Shown here piece by piece: positions 10,180 to 18,443 of a stretch of DNA of 64,000 nucleotides. Both the position numbers and the translations under genes were made by a program. Source of the DNA: Woeseiaceae bacterium. GTDB lineage: Bacteria; Pseudomonadota; Gammaproteobacteria; Steroidobacterales; Woeseiaceae. The notes under the pieces are model-generated. The model ran no database searches. It was not told the origin of the DNA and was given only the letters and a program-made list of their open reading frames with translations. The stretch is taken from assembly GCA_028279985.1 (NCBI GenBank), contig JANQMR010000023.1:1-64000 (forward strand), read 5' to 3'. How positions within the stretch are numbered: position 1 is the first letter of the stretch; each line of letters opens with the position of its first letter.

Positions 10180-10778
10180 GTCCGTGGTCCGTCCTGCCCG
10201 AGTTGCTGCGCCAGCAACCGCCGCGCGCGATGCAACTGGGCCTTGCTCGTGCCGCTTGCGATGCCCAGCATGTTCCCGGCCTCCTCGTGACTGTAGCCGT
10301 AAACGGCATACAGTACGAATACGTGTCTTGCACCTTCCGGCAACCGGTTCAAGGCGTCGGAGAGGTCCCGGAGATCGCCGCTGTCGGCGGCCGTGACCGG
10401 GGCGTCGTTCAACTCGGCAACCGCCCGGATGCGATCGTGCTCGCGGCGCGATTGCCGCATCCTTCCGAGCACCGCGTTCACCGCAATCCGGTGCAGCCAG
10501 GTGCCGAAGGCCGCATCCCCGCGAAACTTCGCAAGCTGCTTCCAGGCCTGGATGAACGCCTCCTGCGTACAGTCCTCGGCCTCGCTGACGTTGCCGGTCA
10601 TCCTTAGGCACAAACCGTAGACGCGATCGACATTGGCGCGGTACAGGATCTCGAACGCGGCCGTATCCGATCGCTGCGCCCGGCGGATCAGAGAGGCCTC
10701 ATCGTCCGCTTGCGTTCGTGTCGCAGAAGCCATGACTTGACTATAGTCGCTGGATTCCGCCGACAACACCGCGGCCAT
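10176..10778 (-). CDS. ECF-type RNA polymerase sigma factor
   Basis: 200 aa. Region 2 lies at about residues 40-100 (FEILYRANVDRVYGLCLRMT, then DCTQEAFIQAWKQL and FGTWLHRIAVNAV). Region 4 lies at about 135-190 (LPEGARHVFVLYAVYGYSHE, with a helix-turn-helix through GIASGTSKAQLHRARRLL). ECF factors direct RNA polymerase to stress or envelope promoters. I chose the ATG at 10778 because AGGGAG precedes it; an internal ATG at 10733 lacks a ribosome site. The gene heads the sigma / anti-sigma / DUF4097 operon. Confidence 0.93.
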   Translation of the reverse strand: MAAVLSAESSDYSQVMASATRTQADDEASLIRRAQRSDTAAFEILYRANVDRVYGLCLRMTGNVSEAEDCTQEAFIQAWKQLAKFRGDAAFGTWLHRIAVNAVLGRMRQSRREHDRIRAVAELNDAPVTAADSGDLRDLSDALNRLPEGARHVFVLYAVYGYSHEEAGNMLGIASGTSKAQLHRARRLLAQQLGQDGPRT

Positions 10779-10795
10779 CCGCCGTTTCTCCCTAG

Positions 10796-11003
10796 TTTCT
10801 ACTGGCTTTAGTGCCTAAAACCCCTGCAAGAGGTTAAACCTGTCGTCGATTTCTACCGGCACCGGCAGTCCACCCGAAGGTCAAACCCGATCGTCAATTT
10901 GTACCGGCTTTAGCGCCGGCAGGCCCCGCAGGGGATTAAATCAATCGTCGGTTTCTATTGACTTTGATGTCGACTAGCCCGTAAGAGGTTTAAACGCATC
11001 GAC
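10796..11003. repeat. Tandem array of four degenerate ~54-bp units
   Basis: Units start at 10796, 10850, 10898 and 10952 (spacing 54, 48, 54 bp), each opening TTTCTAC or a close variant (TTTGTAC, TTTCTAT). Most continue GGCTTTAG-like then a CC-GCA-GAGG-like hairpin and TTAAA, and end near ATCGTCGR. There are no unique spacers. The array fills the gap between the sigma factor start and the promoter of the GGDEF-EAL gene. Confidence 0.75.
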
Positions 11004-11054
11004 CACTCGAACGCAAAAAAACCTCGCTTAAGCAACTGTTCGCGCACGCGATTC

Positions 11055-11063
11055 TGGTATTAT
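11055..11063 (+). promoter_or_regulatory. Candidate extended -10 promoter for the GGDEF-EAL gene
   Basis: TGGTATTAT matches an extended -10 (TG-N-TATTAT); the -35 region is poor. Transcription would start near 11070 and give a 5' leader of about 215 nt containing the 12-bp repeat array. Confidence 0.35.
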
Positions 11064-11086
11064 GCCCGTGGCCGTTCCGACTCCGG

Positions 11087-11283
11087 TCATGGTTGGGGAA
11101 AATCAGCAACGAATCTTTATGGCAGCGCAGTCAGCTTGTCCGCATACGCTTGTATCTCATCGAATGACGGGCCGAATGACGGGCCGAATGATGGGCCGGA
11201 TAATGATGGGCCAACTGATGGGCCAACCGATGGGCCAACCGATGGACCAACCGATGGACAAGTCGCCGCCGGCGGGCGCCTGA
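11087..11283 (+). CDS. Possible repeat-encoded leader peptide upstream of the GGDEF-EAL gene
   Basis: An open frame from the ATG at 11087 ends with a stop at 11281-11283, 4 nt before the GGDEF-EAL start codon. Its second half is (MTGR)n then (MGQP)n-like repeats encoded by 12-bp tandem units. The spacing would allow translational coupling. There is no ribosome site and no recognisable domain, so this may be non-coding leader DNA that is open only because the unit length is a multiple of three. Confidence 0.2.
11164..11264. repeat. 12-bp tandem repeat array in a 5' leader
   Basis: About eight units. The first are ATGACGGGCCGA and ATGATGGGCCGG; the later ones GATGGGCCAACC and GATGGACCAACC. There is one 3-bp insertion near 11200. 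The array ends 23 bp before the ATG at 11288. Confidence 0.9.
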
Positions 11284-11287
11284 GCGA

Positions 11288-13396
11288 ATGGCCGGGCATT
11301 CGATTCTGTTTCTCGGCCGCGGCGATTTCGCCGCCGAATACCTAGCCGAACTCGAAACCCTGCCTTGCTGCACGCTGCTGATCCGATCGCCGGAGATGGC
11401 ATTTCCTATCGACGCGCCCTCGATGGTGGACCTGATCCTGCTCGACGCCGGACCGGCCACGGCGAGGACCGGCGAGGACCTCGCAAGCCTGATCCAGACG
11501 CTGAAACCGTTTCCGGTCGTCGCCGTTACCGAAAAAGCCGGTGAGCAACGCGGTATCGCCGCAATGGCCGCCGGCGCGCAGGCTCATGTCTGTATCGACG
11601 ACGTGACGGTCGGCGGACAAGAGGGGATCTTCGATCACGCCGTTCGCCGGCATCGCCTGCAACGGCAGCTTTCCGATTCCGACATGACCGTGCTGTCGAT
11701 ATTGAACAGCATCAACGACGGCGTCATCGTCGTCGACCGCGACGGACATATCCTGGACATCAACCGGGCCGCGCGCGGCATACTCGGGCTAGGCCCGCGC
11801 GTGCAGCCGGACAGCGGCTGGGAACGGACGTTCTGCTGCATCGACGCCGGCGGCAAAAGTTACAGGAATGCGGCCGACCTGCCGCTGGTACGCGCCCGTA
11901 AGGGCGAGAAGTTCTCGGGCCAGGTCGCCATCTACCGCGCGCCGGAACAGCCGGACACCGTGTTGAGCCTGAACGGACAGGGACTGTTCGACGGCGGGGG
12001 CGAATTGATCGGCGGCGTCGTGACCTTTCGCGACGTAACCGACGTCATGCGACGCACGGATGAGCTCGAGCGGCGCGCCCAATACGACGAGCTGACCCGG
12101 CTGCCGAATCGCCGCCTGTTCGCCGAGCACCTGTCCCGGGCGATCGGGCGAAGTCAGCGCAAGGGAATGCCGTTAGGCGTTCTGTTCATCGACATCGACC
12201 GCTTCAAATCCGTGAACGACACCCTCGGACACGACACCGGCGACGAGCTGTTGCGCGAAATCGCCGCGCGCCTGAAGAACAATCTGCGCGTGGGCGATTT
12301 CTGCGGACGTTGGGGCGGCGACGAGTTCGTGGTCTGCCTGGAGGATTTCGGCGAGATCAACAATGCCGCAGCCGCCGCGCAAAAACTGCTGTTGGTGCTC
12401 TCCGAGCGATACACGATCGGACACAGCGAAGTGTATGCGACGCCCAGCATCGGCATCGCCTCCTACCCCGATTCGGGCGACAACGCCGAACGCCTGATCA
12501 AGGCCGCCGACATCGCGATGTACGAAGCCAAGAAACGCGGCGGCGGGCGCTTCCAGTATTACTCGCGAACGATGAACGCCAAGCTCGCGCAGCGCGAGGA
12601 GCTAGAGCTCGGCTTGCGGCATGCGCTGGTGCGCAATGAGTTCGTGCTGCATTACCAGCCGAGGATCGATCTCGGCAGCGGCCGCTTGATCGGGCTCGAA
12701 GCCCTGTTGCGCTGGCAGCATCCGCGTTTCGGGCTGCTGCAGCCGGCGCGGTTTTTGCCGATACTCGAAGCCAGCGGCCTGATTCATTCGGCCGGCGAGT
12801 GGGTCATCGGAGCCGCGTGCCGCCAGCTCGCCGGCTGGCAACGGCAATTCGAGCTGCCGGACTTGTCGATTGCGATCAACATCTCCCCGCAACAGCTCGT
12901 GCATCGGCGGCTTGCCGAGGCCGTCGCCGAGTCTTTGAACGACAACGCGCTGGACCCGGGTTGTATCGAGCTCGAGATCGGCGGCGGCGACATCGTGCGC
13001 CGGCGCGCCGCGGAGATGGAAACCCTTAAGGCGCTGCGCAAACTCGGGGTGAGGCTTTCGCTGGATCATTTCGGCACGCGGGACGTGTCGTTCGAATCGC
13101 TGGACAACGGCTTCATCGACAGTTTCGTGCTCGACCCCTCCTTGATCGCCGACGTCGAAGACAACGGCAGTCATCAGCGCATCGTGCGCGCGGCGATTGC
13201 GATGGCGCGGGGACTCGATATCGAAGTGGCCGCCGAGGGTGTCGAAACGCTGACCCAGCTCGAGTTTCTGAAAAGCTGCAACTGCGATCTTGCGCAGGGG
13301 TTTTTGATCAGCCGGCCGATGCAGCCGGAAAAAGTCTCGGCCGTACTTCGTAGTGAGATTGCGGGTACCCGGTTGTTGGCTCGGGGGATGCCGTAG
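11288..13396 (+). CDS. PAS-GGDEF-EAL protein, EAL domain degenerate
   Basis: 702 aa. Residues 1-125 resemble a receiver-like domain (LILLDAGPA; VVAVTEKAG). About 133-255 is a PAS domain (NSINDGVIVVDRDGHILDIN). About 262-425 is a GGDEF diguanylate cyclase domain with intact GGDEF at 343-347 and an inhibitory RxxD site (RVGD, 334-337) at the standard distance. About 435-685 is an EAL domain. EAL at 471-473, N531, E650 and Q670 are kept. The ITE glutamate is glycine (IGG, 564-566), the DDFGTG motif reads DHFGTR (593-598), and the lysine of LKID is valine (V614). I infer an active cyclase with an inactive phosphodiesterase domain that may act as a c-di-GMP sensor. No membrane span is seen. Confidence 0.93.
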   Translation: MAGHSILFLGRGDFAAEYLAELETLPCCTLLIRSPEMAFPIDAPSMVDLILLDAGPATARTGEDLASLIQTLKPFPVVAVTEKAGEQRGIAAMAAGAQAHVCIDDVTVGGQEGIFDHAVRRHRLQRQLSDSDMTVLSILNSINDGVIVVDRDGHILDINRAARGILGLGPRVQPDSGWERTFCCIDAGGKSYRNAADLPLVRARKGEKFSGQVAIYRAPEQPDTVLSLNGQGLFDGGGELIGGVVTFRDVTDVMRRTDELERRAQYDELTRLPNRRLFAEHLSRAIGRSQRKGMPLGVLFIDIDRFKSVNDTLGHDTGDELLREIAARLKNNLRVGDFCGRWGGDEFVVCLEDFGEINNAAAAAQKLLLVLSERYTIGHSEVYATPSIGIASYPDSGDNAERLIKAADIAMYEAKKRGGGRFQYYSRTMNAKLAQREELELGLRHALVRNEFVLHYQPRIDLGSGRLIGLEALLRWQHPRFGLLQPARFLPILEASGLIHSAGEWVIGAACRQLAGWQRQFELPDLSIAINISPQQLVHRRLAEAVAESLNDNALDPGCIELEIGGGDIVRRRAAEMETLKALRKLGVRLSLDHFGTRDVSFESLDNGFIDSFVLDPSLIADVEDNGSHQRIVRAAIAMARGLDIEVAAEGVETLTQLEFLKSCNCDLAQGFLISRPMQPEKVSAVLRSEIAGTRLLARGMP

Positions 13397-13415
13397 GGGA
13401 AACATTGTGCCAACC

Positions 13416-13496
13416 GGCAAGGGCGGGTTGCGGGGTGTTTCATTCGCTCAAACAGGAAAACTCGCTCGGTGAAACACCCCGCAACCCACCCTTGCC
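13416..13496. repeat. Long hairpin element, family 1, copy B
   Basis: 27-bp arms (13416-13442 and 13470-13496) with a single G-T mismatch around a 27-nt loop. The loop is the reverse complement of copy A's with one difference, whereas the arms differ at several positions and still pair. It lies 20 bp after the GGDEF-EAL stop, between convergent genes. The rest of the 13397-13593 gap shows no gene. Confidence 0.85.
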
Positions 13497-13593
13497 TCGG
13501 TTTACATCGGCGCGAGATTTGAAAAACGAATCTGGCACCTTCTCGCGACACCAGAAAGTGGCTTAGACCCTGTTTTTCTTTGTTACACCACGT

Positions 13594-13908
13594 CTACACC
13601 ACGTCGGGGTTCGCACCGCAGTTCCAGCAGACGGCAAACTGGCCTTCGTTGTCCTCACCGCATTGGCGGCAGCGCCAGGGCGCGGCCGGGCTTTCGTCGA
13701 CGATGGCGGCGTCGATTAGCTGCAGGGCTCGATCGTAGTCGAGGTCGTTTTGAATCCAGAGTTCCGGCCAGACTTCGGTGAACGGCATTTCACCGAAAAT
13801 CGAGCCCAGGTGTTCGTTGCGGATCTCGGCGGCGATACCTTCGGCCGCGAGCAGGTTCTTGTAGTGATTGATCGTGATCAGCGACGCGGCCGACGTGAGC
13901 TTTTTCAT
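13594..13908 (-). CDS. DUF2007 protein with C-terminal zinc ribbon, last gene of the trp operon
   Basis: 104 aa, ATG at 13908 overlapping the trpA stop by 4 nt. Residues 1-72 match the DUF2007 pattern of small signal-transducing-like proteins (ASLITINHYKNLLAAEGIAAEI; MPFTEVWPELWIQNDLDYD). Residues 79-98 form a zinc ribbon with C80/C83 and C94/C97. The molecular function is unknown. Its coupling to trpA means it is expressed with the tryptophan genes, but no role in tryptophan synthesis is known to me. Confidence 0.8.
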   Translation of the reverse strand: MKKLTSAASLITINHYKNLLAAEGIAAEIRNEHLGSIFGEMPFTEVWPELWIQNDLDYDRALQLIDAAIVDESPAAPWRCRQCGEDNEGQFAVCWNCGANPDVV

Positions 13909-14690
13909 GCGGCCGCTGGAGAATCCAGAAGCGAATTCAGGAACGCGGCCGGGTCCTCGCCCCGCTCCAGCGCCTCGACGAGCGCCGAGCCGACGATGGC
14001 GCCGGCCGCATGCCGGCCGACGGCGCCGACGTCGGCTGCCGCGCGGATGCCGAAACCCGCGCAGACCGGCAGCGCCGACAGGCGGCCGACCTTGTCGAGA
14101 TAGCGCGTGAGATCGTCCGGCAAACCCGTCTCCCCGCCGGTGACGCCGGTGATCGTCACCGCGTAGACGAATCCGCGCGAGGCATCGCAGAGCTTCGCCA
14201 GCCGTTCGTCGGGGGTTGCCGGCGTGACGAGCTGTATCAGGCCCAGACCGGCGGTCTCCAGCACCTCGCGGAGCTCGCCGCTTTCCTCGTACGGCAGGTC
14301 GGGCACGATGAAAGCGCCAACGCCGGCCGCGACGGCGCGCGCGGCCAGTCTTTGGTAACCGAACTGCAGCAGCGGGTTGAGATAAGACATCATCACCAGG
14401 GGCGTGTCGCCGCCGACACGATCGAGCTCGTCGAAAATCCACTCGAGGCTCACGCCTTTCGCGAGCGCCTCGAAGCTCGAACGTTGAATCGTCATGCCGT
14501 CGGCCATCGGGTCCGAGAACGGGACGCCGATCTCGACCACGTCACCGGCGCCGGCAACGGCCTTCAAGGTGTCGGCAAAACCGGCCGGCTCCGGATAGCC
14601 GGCGGTGATGAACGGCACCAGCGCGGGCCGGCCGGCCTCGTTGGCGGCCTCGATGGCCCGCGTGATGCGCCGATGCAGGGCCTCACTCAT
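13905..14690 (-). CDS. trpA: Tryptophan synthase alpha subunit
   Basis: Cleaves indole-3-glycerol phosphate to indole and glyceraldehyde 3-phosphate and passes indole to TrpB. TIM barrel; the catalytic Glu is in VEIGVPFSDPMADG and a second acid is in IVPDLPYEES; the phosphate loop is at CAGFGIRAAADV. I start at the ATG at 14690 (MSEALHRRI), giving 261 aa. Upstream ATGs at 14705, 14720 and others are in frame but arise from a 15-bp repeat and would add a Met/Arg-rich stretch (MAMRAMVMRTMAMRTTA) not typical of TrpA. It overlaps trpB. Confidence 0.95.
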   Translation of the reverse strand: MSEALHRRITRAIEAANEAGRPALVPFITAGYPEPAGFADTLKAVAGAGDVVEIGVPFSDPMADGMTIQRSSFEALAKGVSLEWIFDELDRVGGDTPLVMMSYLNPLLQFGYQRLAARAVAAGVGAFIVPDLPYEESGELREVLETAGLGLIQLVTPATPDERLAKLCDASRGFVYAVTITGVTGGETGLPDDLTRYLDKVGRLSALPVCAGFGIRAAADVGAVGRHAAGAIVGSALVEALERGEDPAAFLNSLLDSPAAA

Positions 14691-15996
14691 GGCTGTCGTT
14701 CTCATGGCCATAGTTCTCATGACCATGGCTCTCATGGCCACCGCTGCGAATCCTCGCCGGGTACCGCGTCAATGTCGGCATGTCCTTGTCGCCCCGCCCC
14801 GAGTTGCCGATCAGTATGCGTTTCCCCGGATTCTCGCGCGCCCACCGGCGCGCCGCAACGAAGGCATGCGAGGTTTCCAGCGCGGTCAATATACCCTCGG
14901 CTTCGCATAGCTCCTCCAGGGCCTCCAGGGCCTCGTCGTCGCCTGCCGAAACGTACCGCACCCGGCCCGTGGCCTGAAGAAAGGCATGTTCGGGTCCGAC
15001 GCCGGAGTAGTCCAGGCCGGCCGATATCGAGTGGGTCTCCTGCACCTGACCGTCGCGGTTTTGCAGGATCATCGTATGACATCCGTGCAATACGCCGGGA
15101 GTGCCCGTGGCCAGTGTCGCGGCGTTCTCGCCCAGGCCGTCGCCGCGGCCGCCGGCCTCGACGCCCACGATCTCGCAATCATCGCCCAACATTGGATAGA
15201 ACAGGCCGATGGCGTTCGAGCCGCCGCCGACACAGGCGAATACCGCATCGGGCAGACCGCCGGCCGACTCGATCATCTGCCGCCGGGACTCCTCGCCGAT
15301 GACCGACTGCAGCTCGCGGACGAGATACGGGTAGGGGTGCGCGCCGACCGCCGAACCGAGCAAGTAATAAATCCCCGCCGGATCGGCGACCCAAGCACGC
15401 AAGGCCTCGTCGATCGCGGCGCGAAGCGTCCGGTCGCCGGACTCGACCGGAATCACCTCGGCGCCGAGCCGGCGCATGCGATCGACGTTGGGCGCCTGCC
15501 GTTCGATGTCCACAGCGCCCATGTACACACGGCACGGCAGGCCGACACGCGCGCAGGCAGCGGCCGAAGCCACGCCGTGCTGCCCGGCGCCGGTTTCGGC
15601 GATCACGCGCTCGGCGCCCAGGCGTTTTGCGAGCAAGGCCTGGCCGATCGCATTGTTGATCTTGTGCGCGCCGGTATGCGCGAGATCTTCACGCTTGAGC
15701 CAGACTTCGGCGCCCCATCGCTCGCTCAAGGTCCCGGCAAAGGTCAAGGCCGTCGGCCGGCCGACCCAGTTCGTGAGCTCATGGCGGTATTCGGACTGGA
15801 ATTCCGGATCGTGCAGGTAACGCCGAACGCCGTCCTCCAGTCGCTCGAAGGCCGGTACCAGGGTCTCGGGTACGTACCTGCCGCCGAAAGGGCCGAAGCG
15901 GCCGCGCTCGTCGGGCAGCTCGCCGCCGAGCTCGGCTTCGAGCAGCCGGCGCATGTCGGGCGTTTCGGCCTCGGTATTCACGGGATGGGCATTCAT
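14683..15996 (-). CDS. trpB: Tryptophan synthase beta subunit with a His-rich tail
   Basis: PLP enzyme that condenses indole with serine to tryptophan. 437 aa, longer than the usual ~400. The PLP lysine is in AHTGAHKINNAIGQ, the phosphate loop is CVGGGSNAIGLF, and the N-terminus has FGPFGGRYVPETL. Residues 419-437 are GGHESHGHENYGHENDSHE, with five histidines, encoded by a 15-bp tandem repeat and absent from typical TrpB. Normal sequence ends near RYPARIRS, so catalysis should be intact. It overlaps trpF upstream by 4 nt and trpA downstream. Confidence 0.96.
   Translation of the reverse strand: MNAHPVNTEAETPDMRRLLEAELGGELPDERGRFGPFGGRYVPETLVPAFERLEDGVRRYLHDPEFQSEYRHELTNWVGRPTALTFAGTLSERWGAEVWLKREDLAHTGAHKINNAIGQALLAKRLGAERVIAETGAGQHGVASAAACARVGLPCRVYMGAVDIERQAPNVDRMRRLGAEVIPVESGDRTLRAAIDEALRAWVADPAGIYYLLGSAVGAHPYPYLVRELQSVIGEESRRQMIESAGGLPDAVFACVGGGSNAIGLFYPMLGDDCEIVGVEAGGRGDGLGENAATLATGTPGVLHGCHTMILQNRDGQVQETHSISAGLDYSGVGPEHAFLQATGRVRYVSAGDDEALEALEELCEAEGILTALETSHAFVAARRWARENPGKRILIGNSGRGDKDMPTLTRYPARIRSGGHESHGHENYGHENDSHE
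14686..14745. repeat. Four 15-bp units across the trpB-trpA junction
   Basis: Units at 14686, 14701, 14716 and 14731, each beginning CTCATG. On the minus strand they encode the histidine-rich TrpB tail in one frame and a series of in-frame ATG codons before trpA in another. Confidence 0.85.
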
Positions 15997-16589
15997 ACGG
16001 TCTGCTCCGCGGCGCGCGCCGCTTCGATGAACTGTCGGATCAGCGCCGGGTCCTTGACGCCGGGCCCGGATTCCACGGCGCTGGAAACGTCCACGCCGAA
16101 AGGTTGCACGGTCTCAACCGCCGCGCCGACGTTGGCGGCGCTCAGGCCGCCGGCGAGGATCATGCGCCCGCGGCGCGCGATCCCCGCGGCGCGTGTCCAG
16201 TCCACCGTCACACCGGCGCCGCTCTTAGCGCCTTCATACAGGAAAACGCCGGGAAGCGCGTCAACTGCGTCGATACCTTCGCGCAATACCGGCCAGCGCT
16301 CGACGTCGCCGGACACGTCCAGGGAATCGAAATCCCCGGCATCGGTCTGCAACACGTCCGGGCGGAATCCCTCGAACACGGCCTGCCATTGTGTATTGTC
16401 CGGATGCCGCATGACGGCGACCCGGCGCACGCCGGCGGGGACATCGCGGCAGGCCTCGCGGGCCTCCGCAGACGTTATACGCCGCGGCGACTCGGCGAAT
16501 ACGAAGCCCACGGCATCCGCGCCGGCGGCGATGGCGGTCCGAACGTCGGCGGCGGTCCTGAGCCCGCAGATTTTCACGAGCAGGCCCAT
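15993..16589 (-). CDS. trpF: Phosphoribosylanthranilate isomerase
   Basis: Amadori rearrangement of phosphoribosylanthranilate in tryptophan synthesis. 198 aa, a monofunctional TIM barrel. The catalytic Cys is in VKICGLRTAADVRTA near the N-terminus and the catalytic Asp in VLQTDAGD; the phosphate loop is ILAGGLSAANVGAAV with DVSSAVESGPGVKD near the C-terminus. Encoded separately from trpC, 4 nt downstream of it. Confidence 0.96.
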   Translation of the reverse strand: MGLLVKICGLRTAADVRTAIAAGADAVGFVFAESPRRITSAEAREACRDVPAGVRRVAVMRHPDNTQWQAVFEGFRPDVLQTDAGDFDSLDVSGDVERWPVLREGIDAVDALPGVFLYEGAKSGAGVTVDWTRAAGIARRGRMILAGGLSAANVGAAVETVQPFGVDVSSAVESGPGVKDPALIRQFIEAARAAEQTV

Positions 16590-16593
16590 GATC

Positions 16594-17403
16594 TCACGCG
16601 GCCAGAGCCCGGCTGCCGGCCTCGCGCATCGAGCGGATCAGCGCGGCGGGATCGTCGCTTTGCATCAGCGCGGTGCCGACCAGGCCGAGGCGGTAACCCG
16701 CCGATGCCGCCGCGGCGGCATCGGCCGGCGTCCTGAGTCCGCTTTCGGCGACACAATGCGCCGGCGGCAGTCGCGGGGCGAGCGCCTCTAGCCTGCCGGG
16801 GTCGACCTCGAGCGTGCGCAGATTGCGGCTGTTGATCCCAGCCAGCAGCCGGCCGCAATCGGCCATGGCGCGATCGACATCGCTTTCGATCAATGCCGAC
16901 ATGCGCGAGAGATCGTTCTCGTCGAAAGCTTCCAGCAACACGAACAAATCATGGCCGTATGCCGCGTCCAGCATCGCGCGGAGGCGTCGGTCGTCGAGCA
17001 TCGCGACGATCAGCAGCACACCGCTGGCGCCGGCGCGCCTGGCCTCGTCGACCTGCCGGGCTTCGACCAGGAAGTCCTTGCGCATCACCGGCGTGCCCGG
17101 CACGGCGTCGGCAACTTCCTCGAGGTGCTCCAGGCTGCCCGCGAAGCGGCTGGGTTCGGTCAGCACCGATATCGCCGCGGCGCCGCCGGCGACGTAACGC
17201 CGCGCGCGCTCGACGCGATCTTCGCCGGCCGTAACCAGCTCGCCTTCGGCCGGCGAGCGCTGCTTGATCTCGGCAATCACGTCGAAGCCGCCGAAAGTCA
17301 GCGGCGCAAGGGGCCGCGCAAACGGGCCGTCGCCGATGTCGGGATCGACGCTCGCGGCGCGTTCGGCGCTCGCGCGTGCCATCGTGTCGAGGAAGTCGCT
17401 CAT
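16594..17403 (-). CDS. trpC: Indole-3-glycerol phosphate synthase
   Basis: Closes the indole ring from CdRP. 269 aa, normal for a monofunctional TrpC. Seen: VIAEIKQRSPAEGEL (catalytic Glu and Lys), PVMRKDFLVEARQVDEA (catalytic Lys), LLIVAMLDD, GINSRNLRTLEVD, and the phosphate-binding VAESGLRTPADA. Overlaps the trpD stop by 4 nt. Confidence 0.96.
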   Translation of the reverse strand: MSDFLDTMARASAERAASVDPDIGDGPFARPLAPLTFGGFDVIAEIKQRSPAEGELVTAGEDRVERARRYVAGGAAAISVLTEPSRFAGSLEHLEEVADAVPGTPVMRKDFLVEARQVDEARRAGASGVLLIVAMLDDRRLRAMLDAAYGHDLFVLLEAFDENDLSRMSALIESDVDRAMADCGRLLAGINSRNLRTLEVDPGRLEALAPRLPPAHCVAESGLRTPADAAAAASAGYRLGLVGTALMQSDDPAALIRSMREAGSRALAA

Positions 17404-18443
17404 GTCTCGTCCGGCCGCGATGCGCCGAAATGGGTCCGCATGCCGTCTACGACGCCCATCGCCGCGCCGCTGTCGATGGCCTCGGCCGCCATTGCGACGC
17501 CGTGCACCGGATCGCCAGCTTTGCCCTGGACCTCGAGCACCAGCGACGCGCCCATCAACAGCGCGTCCCGGTGGGGTCCGCGGTCCTCGCCGCTGAACAC
17601 CCGGATCAGCTCGCGCGCATTATGGCCGGCGTCGCCGCCGGCCAGGTCGTCCGCCTCGCAGCGCGGCAGGTCGTAATCCTCGGGCGCCCGTGTCGACTCG
17701 TTCACCTGCCCGTCTTCGACGTCGAACAGCACGAACTCGCCGACCGGCGTGGCTTCGTCCCAGCCCGGCGCGCCGTGCACGACGAAAGCGCGCTCGAGCG
17801 GCATGCCGGCCAGCGTTTCGGCCATCAGCCGCGCCGCCTCCTGGCTCCAGGCGCCGATGAGCTGATAAGGCGGCGCCGCCGGATTGGTCAGCGGACCCAG
17901 CATGTTGAACACGGTGCGAACCGCCAGCGCCGCGCGCACCGGCACGACGGCTTTCATCGCCGGATGGTAGGCGGGCGCAAACAGGAACGTGAAGTTGCTC
18001 GCCGCCAGACAATCGATCGCATCCTGCCCGGTCAAGGGCAGCGGCATGCCCAGCGATTCCAGCATGTCGGCGCTGCCGGAACGGCTGGACACCGAACGAT
18101 TGCCGTGTTTGACCACCCGCGCGCCGCAGGCGGCGGCCAGAAGCCCGGTGCCGGTGGACAGGTTCAAGCTGCCCGAGCCGTCTCCGCCGGTGCCCACCGT
18201 GTCCACGGTCGGCGCGCCCTCCGGTATCCCGGGGTCGACGGCAAGCTCGCGCATGGCCGTCGCAAAACCGCGAATCTCATCGGCAGTCTCGCCCTTGGCC
18301 CGCAGGGCCGCCAGCAGCGCACCCGAGAGCGCGGGATGCATCTCGCCTGCGGCGAGCTCATGCATCAGCGCATGCGCCTCGGACTCCGCCAGCGGCTCAC
18401 CGTCCAGCAGGCGGTCGAGCATGCCGCTGTAGCGCGCGCTCAT
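17400..18443 (-). CDS. trpD: Anthranilate phosphoribosyltransferase
   Basis: Transfers phosphoribose from PRPP to anthranilate. 347 aa from the ATG at 18443 ([18 protein letters not shown]), overlapping trpG by 4 nt; the frame is open further upstream but that part lies within trpG. Signature PRPP/Mg motifs are [36 protein letters not shown] and [11 protein letters not shown]. Not fused to TrpG, unlike the enterobacterial protein. Confidence 0.96.
   Translation of the reverse strand: MSARYSGMLDRLLDGEPLAESEAHALMHELAAGEMHPALSGALLAALRAKGETADEIRGFATAMRELAVDPGIPEGAPTVDTVGTGGDGSGSLNLSTGTGLLAAACGARVVKHGNRSVSSRSGSADMLESLGMPLPLTGQDAIDCLAASNFTFLFAPAYHPAMKAVVPVRAALAVRTVFNMLGPLTNPAAPPYQLIGAWSQEAARLMAETLAGMPLERAFVVHGAPGWDEATPVGEFVLFDVEDGQVNESTRAPEDYDLPRCEADDLAGGDAGHNARELIRVFSGEDRGPHRDALLMGASLVLEVQGKAGDPVHGVAMAAEAIDSGAAMGVVDGMRTHFGASRPDET

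Noticed and set aside
10796..11003. CRISPR array
   Set aside because: Only four diverged, directly abutting units without unique spacers of constant length, and no cas genes in the window.
11062..11283. Longer version of the repeat frame starting at 11062
   Set aside because: That ATG lies in the predicted -10 element, so it would not be transcribed from that promoter.
14986..16791. Plus-strand open frame across trpB, trpF and trpC
   Set aside because: It spans three well-supported minus-strand trp genes and has no family resemblance.
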